Source of the DNA: Salinibacterium sp.
GTDB taxonomy: Bacteria; Actinomycetota; Actinomycetes; Actinomycetales; Microbacteriaceae
Length of the DNA stretch: 5,854 nucleotides
Assembly: GCA_025352485.1 (NCBI GenBank)
Contig: JANXTJ010000169.1
Coordinates: 1 to 5,854 of the forward strand
Direction of reading: 5' to 3'
The notes below the pieces were generated by a model. That model saw only the letters and a list, made by a program, of their open reading frames with translations, was not told where the DNA came from and did no database searches. This document shows positions 1 to 4,951 of the stretch, in pieces. Position 1 is the first letter of the stretch; the number at the start of each line of letters is the position of its first letter. Both the position numbers and the translations under genes were made by a program.

Positions 1-776
1 ACCAGGAACAGCGGCACCAGCGGCGGGCGCGTCCCCTCGCCGGTGCGCCGTCGCAGGGCGATCCCGGCGATAGCGATCATCGGCGCGAGCAGGGCGACCC
101 GGGTGAGCTTGACGACGACGGCGATGGCCAGGGCAGACGCCCCGGCGATCTGTGCCGTCGCGACGACCTGGCCGACGTCGTGCACACTGGCGCCCGTCCA
201 CATCCCGAACTGCATCGCGTTCAAGCCAAAGACGGTGGCCAGCAGCGGCAGCACCGCGATCGCCAGAGTGCCACACAGGGTGACGAGCGCGACGGGGGTG
301 GCCTGTTCCTTTTCGGTGGAACGGGTCACACCGCTCATGGCGCCGATCGCCGAGACCCCGCAGATCGAGAACCCCGCCGCGATCAGTAGCGATTCGTCAC
401 CGGGCAGCCGCAGCAGCCGCCCGACCGCGAAAGTCAGCCAGAAGGTGATGAGCACGATGGCGAGGATGAGACCGAGCACCAGCCAGCCGAGCCCGGCGAT
501 GTCGACCAGGCTGAGCTGAAACCCGAGCAGCACGATCCCGAGGCGCAGGACTCGGCGCGACGCCGTGGCAAGGCCGGGCCGTGTCGTGTCGCGCAGCCGC
601 GTCGGCCACGGGATCGCGGCGAACCCGATCCCGAGCACAACGCACGCGGTCAGTGTCGGGATCACCGGCAGCGCGAGGTGCAGAAGGCTGGCGAGCACGA
701 CGGTGGCGACCGCGAGGCCGAGGCCAGGGATCAGCGCGCGCGCGGGGGTCGGCGGCGTTGCGGCAGGCGACGGCAC
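1..776 (-). CDS. UPF0324 / YeiH-family membrane transporter (putative sulfate exporter), C-terminus cut by window edge
   Basis: The first 258 residues of a polytopic inner-membrane protein are present; the family is usually about 330-350 aa, so roughly the last quarter lies outside the window. I read this frame directly on the minus strand. Hydrophobic segments follow one another from residue 15 onward. Family hallmarks are GFSICGVSAIGAM (136-147), with the conserved S-I-C-G core, and GASVHDVGQVVATA (195-208), followed by KLTRVALLAPM (223-233). Automatic annotation often calls this family putative sulfate exporters; the true substrate is not settled. The GTG start at 776 lies one base after the marR stop, with no clear ribosome binding site of its own, so translational coupling to marR is likely. 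A start within the marR reading region is the alternative. Family identity is strong; function is uncertain. Confidence 0.88.
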   Translation of the reverse strand, partial: MPSPAATPPTPARALIPGLGLAVATVVLASLLHLALPVIPTLTACVVLGIGFAAIPWPTRLRDTTRPGLATASRRVLRLGIVLLGFQLSLVDIAGLGWLVLGLILAIVLITFWLTFAVGRLLRLPGDESLLIAAGFSICGVSAIGAMSGVTRSTEKEQATPVALVTLCGTLAIAVLPLLATVFGLNAMQFGMWTGASVHDVGQVVATAQIAGASALAIAVVVKLTRVALLAPMIAIAGIALRRRTGEGTRPPLVPLFL

Positions 777-777
777 G

Positions 778-1269
778 TCAGTCGAAGTCGAGGCTGAGTT
801 TGCGCAGCAGGCCGCTGAGGCGCTCCTGGTCGGCCTTCGGGAGCCGATCGAGCAGCTCCGATTCCGCGGTCAACAGGGTCGAGATCGCGGCATCCACGCG
901 CTCGCGGCCGGCCGGGGTCATGACGACGAGGATCCCACGCCCGTCATTCGGGTCGGTGCGCCGCTCCACCAGTCGCCGCGTCACGAGCCGGTCGATCCGG
1001 TTGGTCATGGTGCCACTGGAGACCAGGGTCTGCTGCAGCAGCGCCTTCGGGCTGAGTTGGTAGGGGGCGCCCGCCCGTCGCAGGGCGGACAGCACATCGA
1101 ATTCCCAGAGCTCGAGGTCTGATGCCGCGAAGGCCGTGCGCCGGGCTCGCTCGAGGTGGCGCGCCAGCCGGCCCACCCGGCTCAAGACCTGCAGGGGCGA
1201 AAAGTCGAGGTCGGGGCGCTCGCGTGTCCACGCGTCGACGATGCGGTCGACTTCGTCGCTGGCGGGCAT
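778..1269 (-). CDS. MarR-family winged helix-turn-helix transcriptional regulator
   Basis: This 163-aa protein has the length and layout of a MarR dimeric repressor. An N-terminal helical part (about 1-60) includes LELWEFDVLSALRRAG, the typical helix before the DNA-binding domain. The helix-turn-helix covers about residues 72-99 (LSPKALLQQTLVSSGTMTNR, recognition helix near 84-98). The wing follows at 102-117 with the classic RRTDPNDGRG turn, then TPAGRERVD leads into the C-terminal dimerisation helices. MarR proteins usually bind short palindromes in their own promoter and release them on ligand binding or thiol oxidation; there is no Cys here, so cysteine-thiol sensing is excluded. It is followed one base later by the UPF0324 transporter, so it probably controls itself and that gene. 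The ATG at 1269 has no Shine-Dalgarno sequence but a -10 hexamer six bases upstream, suggesting a leaderless mRNA. The ligand is unknown. Confidence 0.93.
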   Translation of the reverse strand: MPASDEVDRIVDAWTRERPDLDFSPLQVLSRVGRLARHLERARRTAFAASDLELWEFDVLSALRRAGAPYQLSPKALLQQTLVSSGTMTNRIDRLVTRRLVERRTDPNDGRGILVVMTPAGRERVDAAISTLLTAESELLDRLPKADQERLSGLLRKLSLDFD

Positions 1270-1403
1270 GCCTCAATTATCCCGGGTGGAGCCGTCGCGC
1301 GGGCGCAGGCGCAAGCTGTAACTCGGCCGCCACGTTTTCGGCGCAGGTACCGCGCGTGGTGAACCCCGCCGGGTCTGGCAGACTTGTAGCGCATCTCATG
1401 CGG
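1270..1403. other. Divergent intergenic region between marR and tRNA-Gln
   Basis: This 134-bp stretch must hold the marR promoter (minus) and the tRNA-Gln promoter (plus). I see no coding sequence in it. It contains the marR -10 hexamer at its left end, an imperfect 12-bp palindrome at 1349-1360 (ACC...GGT arms, one mismatch per arm), and a perfect 5+5 palindrome GTCTG-G-CAGAC at 1373-1383. Either palindrome could be an operator, but nothing ties them to MarR. A clear -10/-35 pair for the tRNA was not found; TAGCGC at 1387-1392 is a weak -10 candidate. Confidence 0.5.
1276..1281 (-). promoter_or_regulatory. -10 element of marR, leaderless geometry
   Basis: On the minus strand the hexamer GATAAT (5 of 6 to TATAAT) ends six bases before the marR ATG at 1269. 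With the usual spacing from -10 to start site, transcription would begin at the A of the ATG. No Shine-Dalgarno sequence lies before the ATG, which agrees with a leaderless message, common in actinobacteria. I see no good -35 at 16-18 bp. Confidence 0.6.
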
Positions 1404-1475
1404 TCCGCCTTGGTGTAATGGCAGCACGACAGCCTTTGGAGCTGTTAGGTCTAGGTTCGAACCCTGGAGGCGGAG
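1404..1475 (+). tRNA. tRNA-Gln (anticodon UUG)
   Basis: A full cloverleaf can be drawn. Acceptor arms TCCGCCT (1404-1410) and AGGCGGA (1468-1474) pair over 7 bp. The D stem is GTG/CAC (1413-1415 with 1425-1427). The anticodon stem ACAGC/GCTGT (1429-1433 with 1441-1445) encloses loop CTTTGGA, with anticodon TTG at 1436-1438 reading CAA (and CAG by wobble). The variable loop is 5 nt (1446-1450). The T arm CTAGG-TTCGAAC-CCTGG (1451-1467) has one G-T pair. The discriminator is G1475. CCA is not encoded (CTC follows), so the CCA end must be added enzymatically. The gene is followed by the DUF1622-glmU unit; a tRNA-Gln gene near glmU is, as I recall, common in actinobacteria. Confidence 0.97.
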
Positions 1476-1522
1476 CTCCGAACATCCCCATGGTGGGCGG
1501 CGCGCCCGGCGCCGCTCTCCGG

Positions 1523-1528
1523 CAGAAT
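1523..1528 (+). promoter_or_regulatory. -10 element of the DUF1622-glmU unit, leaderless geometry
   Basis: CAGAAT ends six bases before the GTG at 1535, exactly the spacing that would place the transcription start on the G of the GTG. No Shine-Dalgarno sequence precedes that GTG. The match to TATAAT is moderate (4 of 6) and no -35 is evident in the GC-rich stretch 1494-1508. It would drive the small membrane gene and glmU. Confidence 0.45.
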
Positions 1529-1534
1529 GTACGG

Positions 1535-1930
1535 GTGTCAACTACCATTTTTAGTGCAGTGGCCGAGGTCTTCGAGTTCATCGGGGTCGGCGCGATGGCC
1601 GTCGGTTTCGTGGTGTCCGTGGGTTTGGCGATCCGCCGTTGGCGAATGTCGCGGGATGGCATGGCCGCGTTCACGACGCTCCGCAATTCGATCGGCCTGG
1701 TCATCCTGCTTGGCCTCGAGGTGCTGGTCGCCGCCGACCTCGTGCGCACGGTCACCAGCACGCCGTCGCTGACCGACGCGGTGGTGCTCGCCATCGTGGT
1801 GCTGATCCGCACGGTGTTGAGCTTCTCGCTGCAGATCGAGATTGACGGCGTCGCGCCGTGGAAACGGGCGCTGCTGAGCAGTCCACAACAAATGGCCATG
1901 GCGGTCGCACAGGCCGGGAAGGCATCATGA
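1535..1930 (+). CDS. DUF1622 family small membrane protein
   Basis: With a GTG start at 1535 this is a 131-aa protein with three probable membrane helices (about residues 14-33, 51-68 and 80-97). It fits the DUF1622 family: a basic loop after helix 1 (IRRWRMSRDG), then TLRNSIGLVILLGLEVLVAA, then ADLVRTV, and a last helix running into IRTVLSFSLQIEIDG (91-105). The molecular function of the family is unknown. The same frame is open back to an ATG at 1418, but that codon lies inside the tRNA gene and the added residues are not family-like, so I reject it. A GTG at 1559 is a second alternative. Its last codons overlap the glmU start as ATGA, so the two are almost certainly co-translated. A role at the membrane related to envelope precursor supply is only a guess from this position. 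Confidence 0.88.
   Translation: MSTTIFSAVAEVFEFIGVGAMAVGFVVSVGLAIRRWRMSRDGMAAFTTLRNSIGLVILLGLEVLVAADLVRTVTSTPSLTDAVVLAIVVLIRTVLSFSLQIEIDGVAPWKRALLSSPQQMAMAVAQAGKAS
1916..1922 (+). promoter_or_regulatory. Ribosome binding site of glmU
   Basis: GGGAAGG, four bases before ATG 1927, lies in the last codons of the DUF1622 gene. It supports 1927 as the glmU start over the in-frame upstream ATG at 1858, which would add 23 residues absent from the family. Spacing is slightly short, consistent with re-initiation at the ATGA overlap. Confidence 0.6.
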
Positions 1931-3354
1931 TCGACCAGCGTCTCGCCGTCATCGTTCTCGCCGCGGGGCAGGGCACTCGTATGAAATCTGCGCTACCCAA
2001 AGTGCTGCACGGCATCGCCGGGCGCACGCTGGTGGGCCACGTGCTGGCCGCCGCCGCAGCACTCGAGCCTGCACACATCGTCGCGGTGGTTCGCCATGAC
2101 CGCGACCGGGTGGTGGCGACCATCTCAGAGCTCCAGCCCGCTACGATCATCGTGGACCAGGACGACATTCCCGGCACCGGTCGGGCCGTCGAGGTGGGCA
2201 TCGCCGCCCTGCCCGACGCTTTCGACGGTGACGTTGTGGTGGTCAGCGGCGACGTTCCGTTGCTGGATGCCGCCACCCTCGCCCGACTGATCGCCGAGCA
2301 CCGCGCTGCCAATGCCGCCGCCACCCTTCTTTCCGCGATCCTGGACGACGCCAGCGGCTACGGCCGGATCGTGCGCGACCCGGCCGGCCGACTGCTGGCC
2401 ATCGTGGAACAGAGCGATGCCACCGCCGCCGAGTTGGCGATTACCGAAATTAACTCGGGCACATACGTGTTCGGCGTAGGGCCGCTGCGGCAGCAGCTGC
2501 CGCTCGTCTCCATGAAGAACTCGCAGCAAGAGAAATACCTCACCGACGTCGTCGGGATGCTGCGTGGTTCGGGAGCCAGCGTTGCGGCAGTACCCGTGGA
2601 GCACGGCTGGATGGTCGCGGGCGTCAACGACCGGGTACAGCTCGCCGAGGCATCCCGTCGCATGAATGAGCTGATCGTGCGCCGCTGGCAGCGGGCGGGC
2701 GTGACGGTGCAGGATCCGGCGACCACCTGGATCGACGCGGATGTGGTGCTCGCCGCTGATGTCGAACTGCTGCCAGGCACACAGCTGAAGGGCGCAACTC
2801 TCGTGCAGTCTGGGGCGATCATCGGGCCGGACACCACGCTCGTCGATTGCGAGATCGGCGCGGGGGCGACGGTGAAGCGCACCGATGCGACGCTGGCGGT
2901 GATCGGGGCTGGGGCATCCGTGGGGCCGTTCGCCTATCTGCGGGCTGGCACCTATCTCGGCGCCGACGGCAAGATCGGCACTTTCGTGGAGACCAAGAAT
3001 TCGAGCATCGGCGCGGGTAGCAAGGTTCCGCACCTCAGCTACATCGGCGACACCACGGTGGGGGAGCAGTCCAATATCGGCGCTGGCACCATCACCGCGA
3101 ACTATGACGGCGTCAACAAGAGCGCCACCGTCGTCGGCTCACACGTCAGAAGTGGTTCGCACAATGTGTTCGTCGCCCCCGTCACGATCGGCGACGGCGC
3201 CTACACCGGTGCCGGAACCGTGGTGCGCAAGGATGTCCCGGCCGGCGCCCTCGCCATCACCGTCGCACCGCAGCGCAACATGACCGGCTGGGTGCAGACC
3301 AACCGGCCCGGTACCGCGGCGGCCCGGGCGGCGGAGGGCACAGACGCGCAGTAG
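1927..3354 (+). CDS. glmU: Bifunctional UDP-N-acetylglucosamine pyrophosphorylase / glucosamine-1-phosphate N-acetyltransferase
   Basis: This 475-aa cytoplasmic enzyme acetylates glucosamine-1-phosphate with acetyl-CoA and then uridylylates it with UTP, giving UDP-GlcNAc for peptidoglycan. The N-terminal uridylyltransferase half has LAAGQGTRMKSALPKVLH (11-28, with R18 and K25), the GTGRAV loop (83-88), and metal ligands D109 (in VSGDVPLLD) and N234 (in VNDR). The C-terminal half is a left-handed beta helix of hexapeptide repeats. It keeps the acetyltransferase residues matching E. coli R333, K351, H363, Y366, N386 and K392, here R339, K357, H369 (base), Y372, N392 and K398. Length is normal for actinobacteria, which carry a longer C-terminal tail than E. 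coli (456 aa). The start is set by the ribosome binding site and the 4-base overlap with the DUF1622 gene. All key residues are intact. Confidence 0.98.
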   Translation: MIDQRLAVIVLAAGQGTRMKSALPKVLHGIAGRTLVGHVLAAAAALEPAHIVAVVRHDRDRVVATISELQPATIIVDQDDIPGTGRAVEVGIAALPDAFDGDVVVVSGDVPLLDAATLARLIAEHRAANAAATLLSAILDDASGYGRIVRDPAGRLLAIVEQSDATAAELAITEINSGTYVFGVGPLRQQLPLVSMKNSQQEKYLTDVVGMLRGSGASVAAVPVEHGWMVAGVNDRVQLAEASRRMNELIVRRWQRAGVTVQDPATTWIDADVVLAADVELLPGTQLKGATLVQSGAIIGPDTTLVDCEIGAGATVKRTDATLAVIGAGASVGPFAYLRAGTYLGADGKIGTFVETKNSSIGAGSKVPHLSYIGDTTVGEQSNIGAGTITANYDGVNKSATVVGSHVRSGSHNVFVAPVTIGDGAYTGAGTVVRKDVPAGALAITVAPQRNMTGWVQTNRPGTAAARAAEGTDAQ

Positions 3355-3360
3355 CTCGGG

Positions 3361-3389
3361 CCGGCCGGAAACTCGCACGCTGTGGCCGG
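3361..3389 (+). repeat. Inverted repeat in the glmU-prs gap
   Basis: CCGGCC (3361-3366) and GGCCGG (3384-3389) form a 6-bp perfect inverted repeat, extendable by G-T pairs, around a 17-nt loop. It begins seven bases after the glmU stop. It lacks a T-run, so it is a poor intrinsic terminator. It ends immediately before the prs -10 hexamer and covers its -35/spacer region, so it could be an operator or a partial transcription barrier. Confidence 0.4.
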
Positions 3390-3390
3390 T

Positions 3391-3396
3391 TACAAT
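3391..3396 (+). promoter_or_regulatory. Putative prs promoter -10
   Basis: TACAAT matches TATAAT at 5 of 6 positions and would place the start near 3403, giving a leader of about 28 nt with a purine-rich site AGAGAG at 3417-3422, eight bases before the GTG. There is no TTGACA-like -35 at 16-18 bp. This suggests prs has its own promoter in addition to possible read-through from glmU. Confidence 0.5.
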
Positions 3397-3430
3397 TAGG
3401 GCGCGCAGTAGTCGACAGAGAGCGGGAACA

Positions 3431-4408
3431 GTGTCCGAGATCAAGATCACCGGACAGAAGCGGCTCGTGATCGTTTCCGGTCGAGCTCACCCGCAGTTGG
3501 CGATCGATGTGGCCGAAGAACTCGGCGCCGATCTGGTGCACACCGACGCGCGAACATTCGCGAATGGCGAGATTTACGCCCGCTACGACGAGAGTGTGCG
3601 CGGCTGCGACGCCTTCGTCATCCAGTCGCACACCAACCCGATCAACGAGTGGCTCATGGAGCAACTCATCATGGTGGATGCCCTGAAGCGGGCCTCCGCG
3701 AAACGCATCACCGTCGTTTCGCCGTTTTACCCGTACGCCCGGCAAGACAAGAAGGGTCGCGGTCGGGAGCCGATCAGCGCCCGCCTCGTGGCCGACCTCT
3801 ACAAGGCGGCCGGCGCCGACCGCATCATGAGCGTCGACCTGCACGCCGCGCAGATCCAAGGGTTCTTCGACGGACCGGTCGACCACCTGTTCGCGATGCC
3901 GGTGCTGCTGGCACACTTCCAGAAGATTCTCGACCCGACGACCCTGACCGTGGTGTCCCCAGACATGGGCCGCGTTCGCGTGGCCGACATCTGGAGTGAC
4001 AAGCTGGGCGCGCCGCTGGCGATCATCCATAAGCGGCGCGACCCGCTCATCCCGAACAAGGTCACCGTGCATGAGATTGTCGGGGATGTTGCCGGTCGCG
4101 TCTGCCTGATCGTCGACGACATGATCGACACCGGCAGCACCATCGTTAAAGCGGCGGAAGCTCTGAAGGCCGCGGGGGCGACCAAGGTCGTCGTGGCGGC
4201 GACACACGCGATTTTCTCGGAGCCGGCATCCACCCTGCTGCAGAGCGATTTCATCGACTCGGTGGTCGTGACAGATACGCTGCCGATCCCCGAGGAGAAG
4301 CGTTTCCCGACGCTGACGATCCTGCCGATCGCACCGCTGCTGGCGCGGGCCATTCACGAGGTGTTCGACGACGGATCTGTCACCTCGATGTTCGACGGGG
4401 CCGCGTAG
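3431..4408 (+). CDS. prs: Ribose-phosphate pyrophosphokinase (PRPP synthetase)
   Basis: This 325-aa cytoplasmic enzyme transfers pyrophosphate from ATP to ribose 5-phosphate, making PRPP for purine, pyrimidine, histidine, tryptophan and NAD synthesis. It has the class I bacterial layout: FANGEIYARYDESVRG near the N-terminus (nucleotide-contacting region), YARQDKKGRGREPISARLVA, the metal/phosphate region VDLHAAQIQGFFD (D136, H138), the catalytic flexible loop IIHKRRD (K201, R203), and the PRPP loop VDDMIDTGSTI (228-238, with D229, D230, D233). Length is in the family range. The GTG start at 3431 has AGAGAG eight bases upstream. It lies 76 bp after glmU in the same direction, a gene order shared with other bacteria including mycobacteria and bacilli. 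Nothing essential is missing. Confidence 0.98.
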   Translation: MSEIKITGQKRLVIVSGRAHPQLAIDVAEELGADLVHTDARTFANGEIYARYDESVRGCDAFVIQSHTNPINEWLMEQLIMVDALKRASAKRITVVSPFYPYARQDKKGRGREPISARLVADLYKAAGADRIMSVDLHAAQIQGFFDGPVDHLFAMPVLLAHFQKILDPTTLTVVSPDMGRVRVADIWSDKLGAPLAIIHKRRDPLIPNKVTVHEIVGDVAGRVCLIVDDMIDTGSTIVKAAEALKAAGATKVVVAATHAIFSEPASTLLQSDFIDSVVVTDTLPIPEEKRFPTLTILPIAPLLARAIHEVFDDGSVTSMFDGAA

Positions 4409-4421
4409 GTCGGTTCTTGCC

Positions 4422-4465
4422 GCCGAGCCCGTGCTCAGCATCGGCTCCGGCCCGCGTTCCTTTTT
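4422..4465 (+). terminator. Probable intrinsic terminator of prs
   Basis: Starting 14 bases after the prs stop, GCCGAGCC (4422-4429) pairs with GGCTC-C-GGC (4443-4451, one bulged C). Inside it a further TGC/GCA helix closes a TCA loop (4432-4440). A T-run follows (TT at 4457, TTTTT at 4461-4465), separated from the stem by five G/C bases, which weakens the call. The T-run overlaps the stop codon of the convergent gene. On the minus strand there is no T-run after the stem, so it would act mainly on prs. Confidence 0.55.
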
Positions 4466-4838
4466 AGGAGTGCTCGACCGGCCCCCGCGGGATGTGCGCG
4501 GGCCCGGGGATGATGCCCATCGCGGCGAGCAGCACTTCCGTGCCGCCGAACTGCTGGGCGTAACAGTTCCACCCGATACCACTGGCGCTGACGAGCTCGA
4601 ACCGCGCCGAGAAGCTGGTCGCCTCGGGCGCGAGATAGGCGGTATAGGCGGCGCAACTGTCTTGGGCGGTGTTGTTCGCGGTCTGCACGGTGAGCAGCAG
4701 CCCGGGTAGCAGCAGCCCGGCAAGGCCGATGACGACGACGACGCGCATGATCCTGGTGAGGCGTGCGCTGCGCAGCGGTTTTTCGTGCGGCTCGTAGTGC
4801 GCGAGCTCCGGCTCGTCGAAATCCTCACGGTCATCCAT
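4464..4838 (-). CDS. Hypothetical single-pass membrane protein, 124 aa
   Basis: I do not recognise a named family. The protein has an acidic N-terminal tail (residues 1-20, rich in D and E), a basic patch KPLRSARLTRIMR (20-32), one hydrophobic helix at about 33-50 (VVVVIGLAGLLLPGLLLT), then about 74 polar residues. By the positive-inside rule the tail is cytoplasmic and the C-terminal part is outside. Only two cysteines occur, C62 and C92, both in the outer part, so one disulfide is possible. The helix carries an in-frame tandem repeat PGLLL/PGLLL-like (see findings). It converges on prs and lies downstream of gnd on the same strand. A weak -10 (GAGAAT, 4853-4848) lies close to the ATG. Coding status rests on length, sensible composition and a membrane-protein layout; function unknown. 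Confidence 0.75.
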   Translation of the reverse strand: MDDREDFDEPELAHYEPHEKPLRSARLTRIMRVVVVIGLAGLLLPGLLLTVQTANNTAQDSCAAYTAYLAPEATSFSARFELVSASGIGWNCYAQQFGGTEVLLAAMGIIPGPAHIPRGPVEHS

Positions 4839-4847
4839 GGCCCCGCC

Positions 4848-4853
4848 ATTCTC
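4848..4853 (-). promoter_or_regulatory. Weak -10 candidate for the 124-aa membrane protein gene
   Basis: GAGAAT on the minus strand would start transcription near 4841, only three bases before the ATG at 4838, again almost leaderless. The match to TATAAT is 4 of 6 and there is no clear -35, so this may be chance. Confidence 0.3.
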
Positions 4854-4871
4854 GCACCCGCTGCTGTGACT

Positions 4872-4938
4872 CCCTTTTCAGGATGACAGCCGGGGCGTGT
4901 GCAATGCGCACACGGTGGCCGCGCGATCCTGAAAACGG
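4872..4938. repeat. Nested inverted repeat between gnd and the small membrane protein gene
   Basis: Outer arms TTTTCAGGAT (4875-4884) and ATCCTGAAAA (4926-4935) are a perfect 10-bp inverted repeat. After one mismatch they extend by CC/GG (4872-4873 with 4937-4938). Inside, CGTGTGC (4896-4902) and GCACACG (4908-4914) form a perfect 7-bp stem with a 5-nt loop, and GCC/GGC (4889-4891 with 4917-4919) can add a middle helix. The element starts 13 bases after the gnd stop. There is no T-run on either strand beyond the arms, so it is not a classic intrinsic terminator. It may be an unusual terminator, a 3' RNA stabiliser, a binding site, or a copy of a dispersed palindromic repeat. Confidence 0.7.
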
Positions 4939-4951
4939 GGGGAAGCGGCAG

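Noticed and set aside
565..1122. Plus-strand ORFs across the transporter and marR region
   Set aside because: They run opposite two well-supported minus-strand genes and their proteins show only biased composition.
1265..1272. GGCATGCC palindrome over the marR start codon as a MarR operator
   Set aside because: Only 8 bp with no flanking symmetry; too short to separate from chance in GC-rich DNA.
1471..1480. CGGAGCTCCG palindrome at the tRNA 3' end as an integration site
   Set aside because: Half of it is the tRNA acceptor arm, no integrase or second copy is present, and core genes follow directly.
1418..1534. ATG at 1418 as start of the DUF1622 protein
   Set aside because: The codon lies inside the tRNA-Gln gene, and the 39 extra residues have no family resemblance. 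GTG 1535 fits the family N-terminus and the promoter position.
1527..1772. ORF starting at ATG 1527
   Set aside because: It is out of frame with the DUF1622 protein, and its translation is Ser/Arg/Trp-rich and unlike any membrane or soluble domain.
1858..1926. Upstream ATG extending GlmU by 23 residues
   Set aside because: It lies within the DUF1622 gene without a ribosome binding site. ATG 1927 has GGGAAGG before it and gives the standard N-terminus.
2125..3033. Minus-strand open frame of 302 codons opposite glmU
   Set aside because: It is a shadow of the glmU codon bias; low-complexity His/Arg/Gly-rich translation without any recognisable motif.
3257..4849. Long minus-strand open frame of 530 codons across prs
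   Set aside because: It lies opposite prs, the end of glmU and most of the small membrane gene. Its protein is arginine-, histidine- and proline-rich with no domain. Long antisense frames are expected in high-GC DNA.
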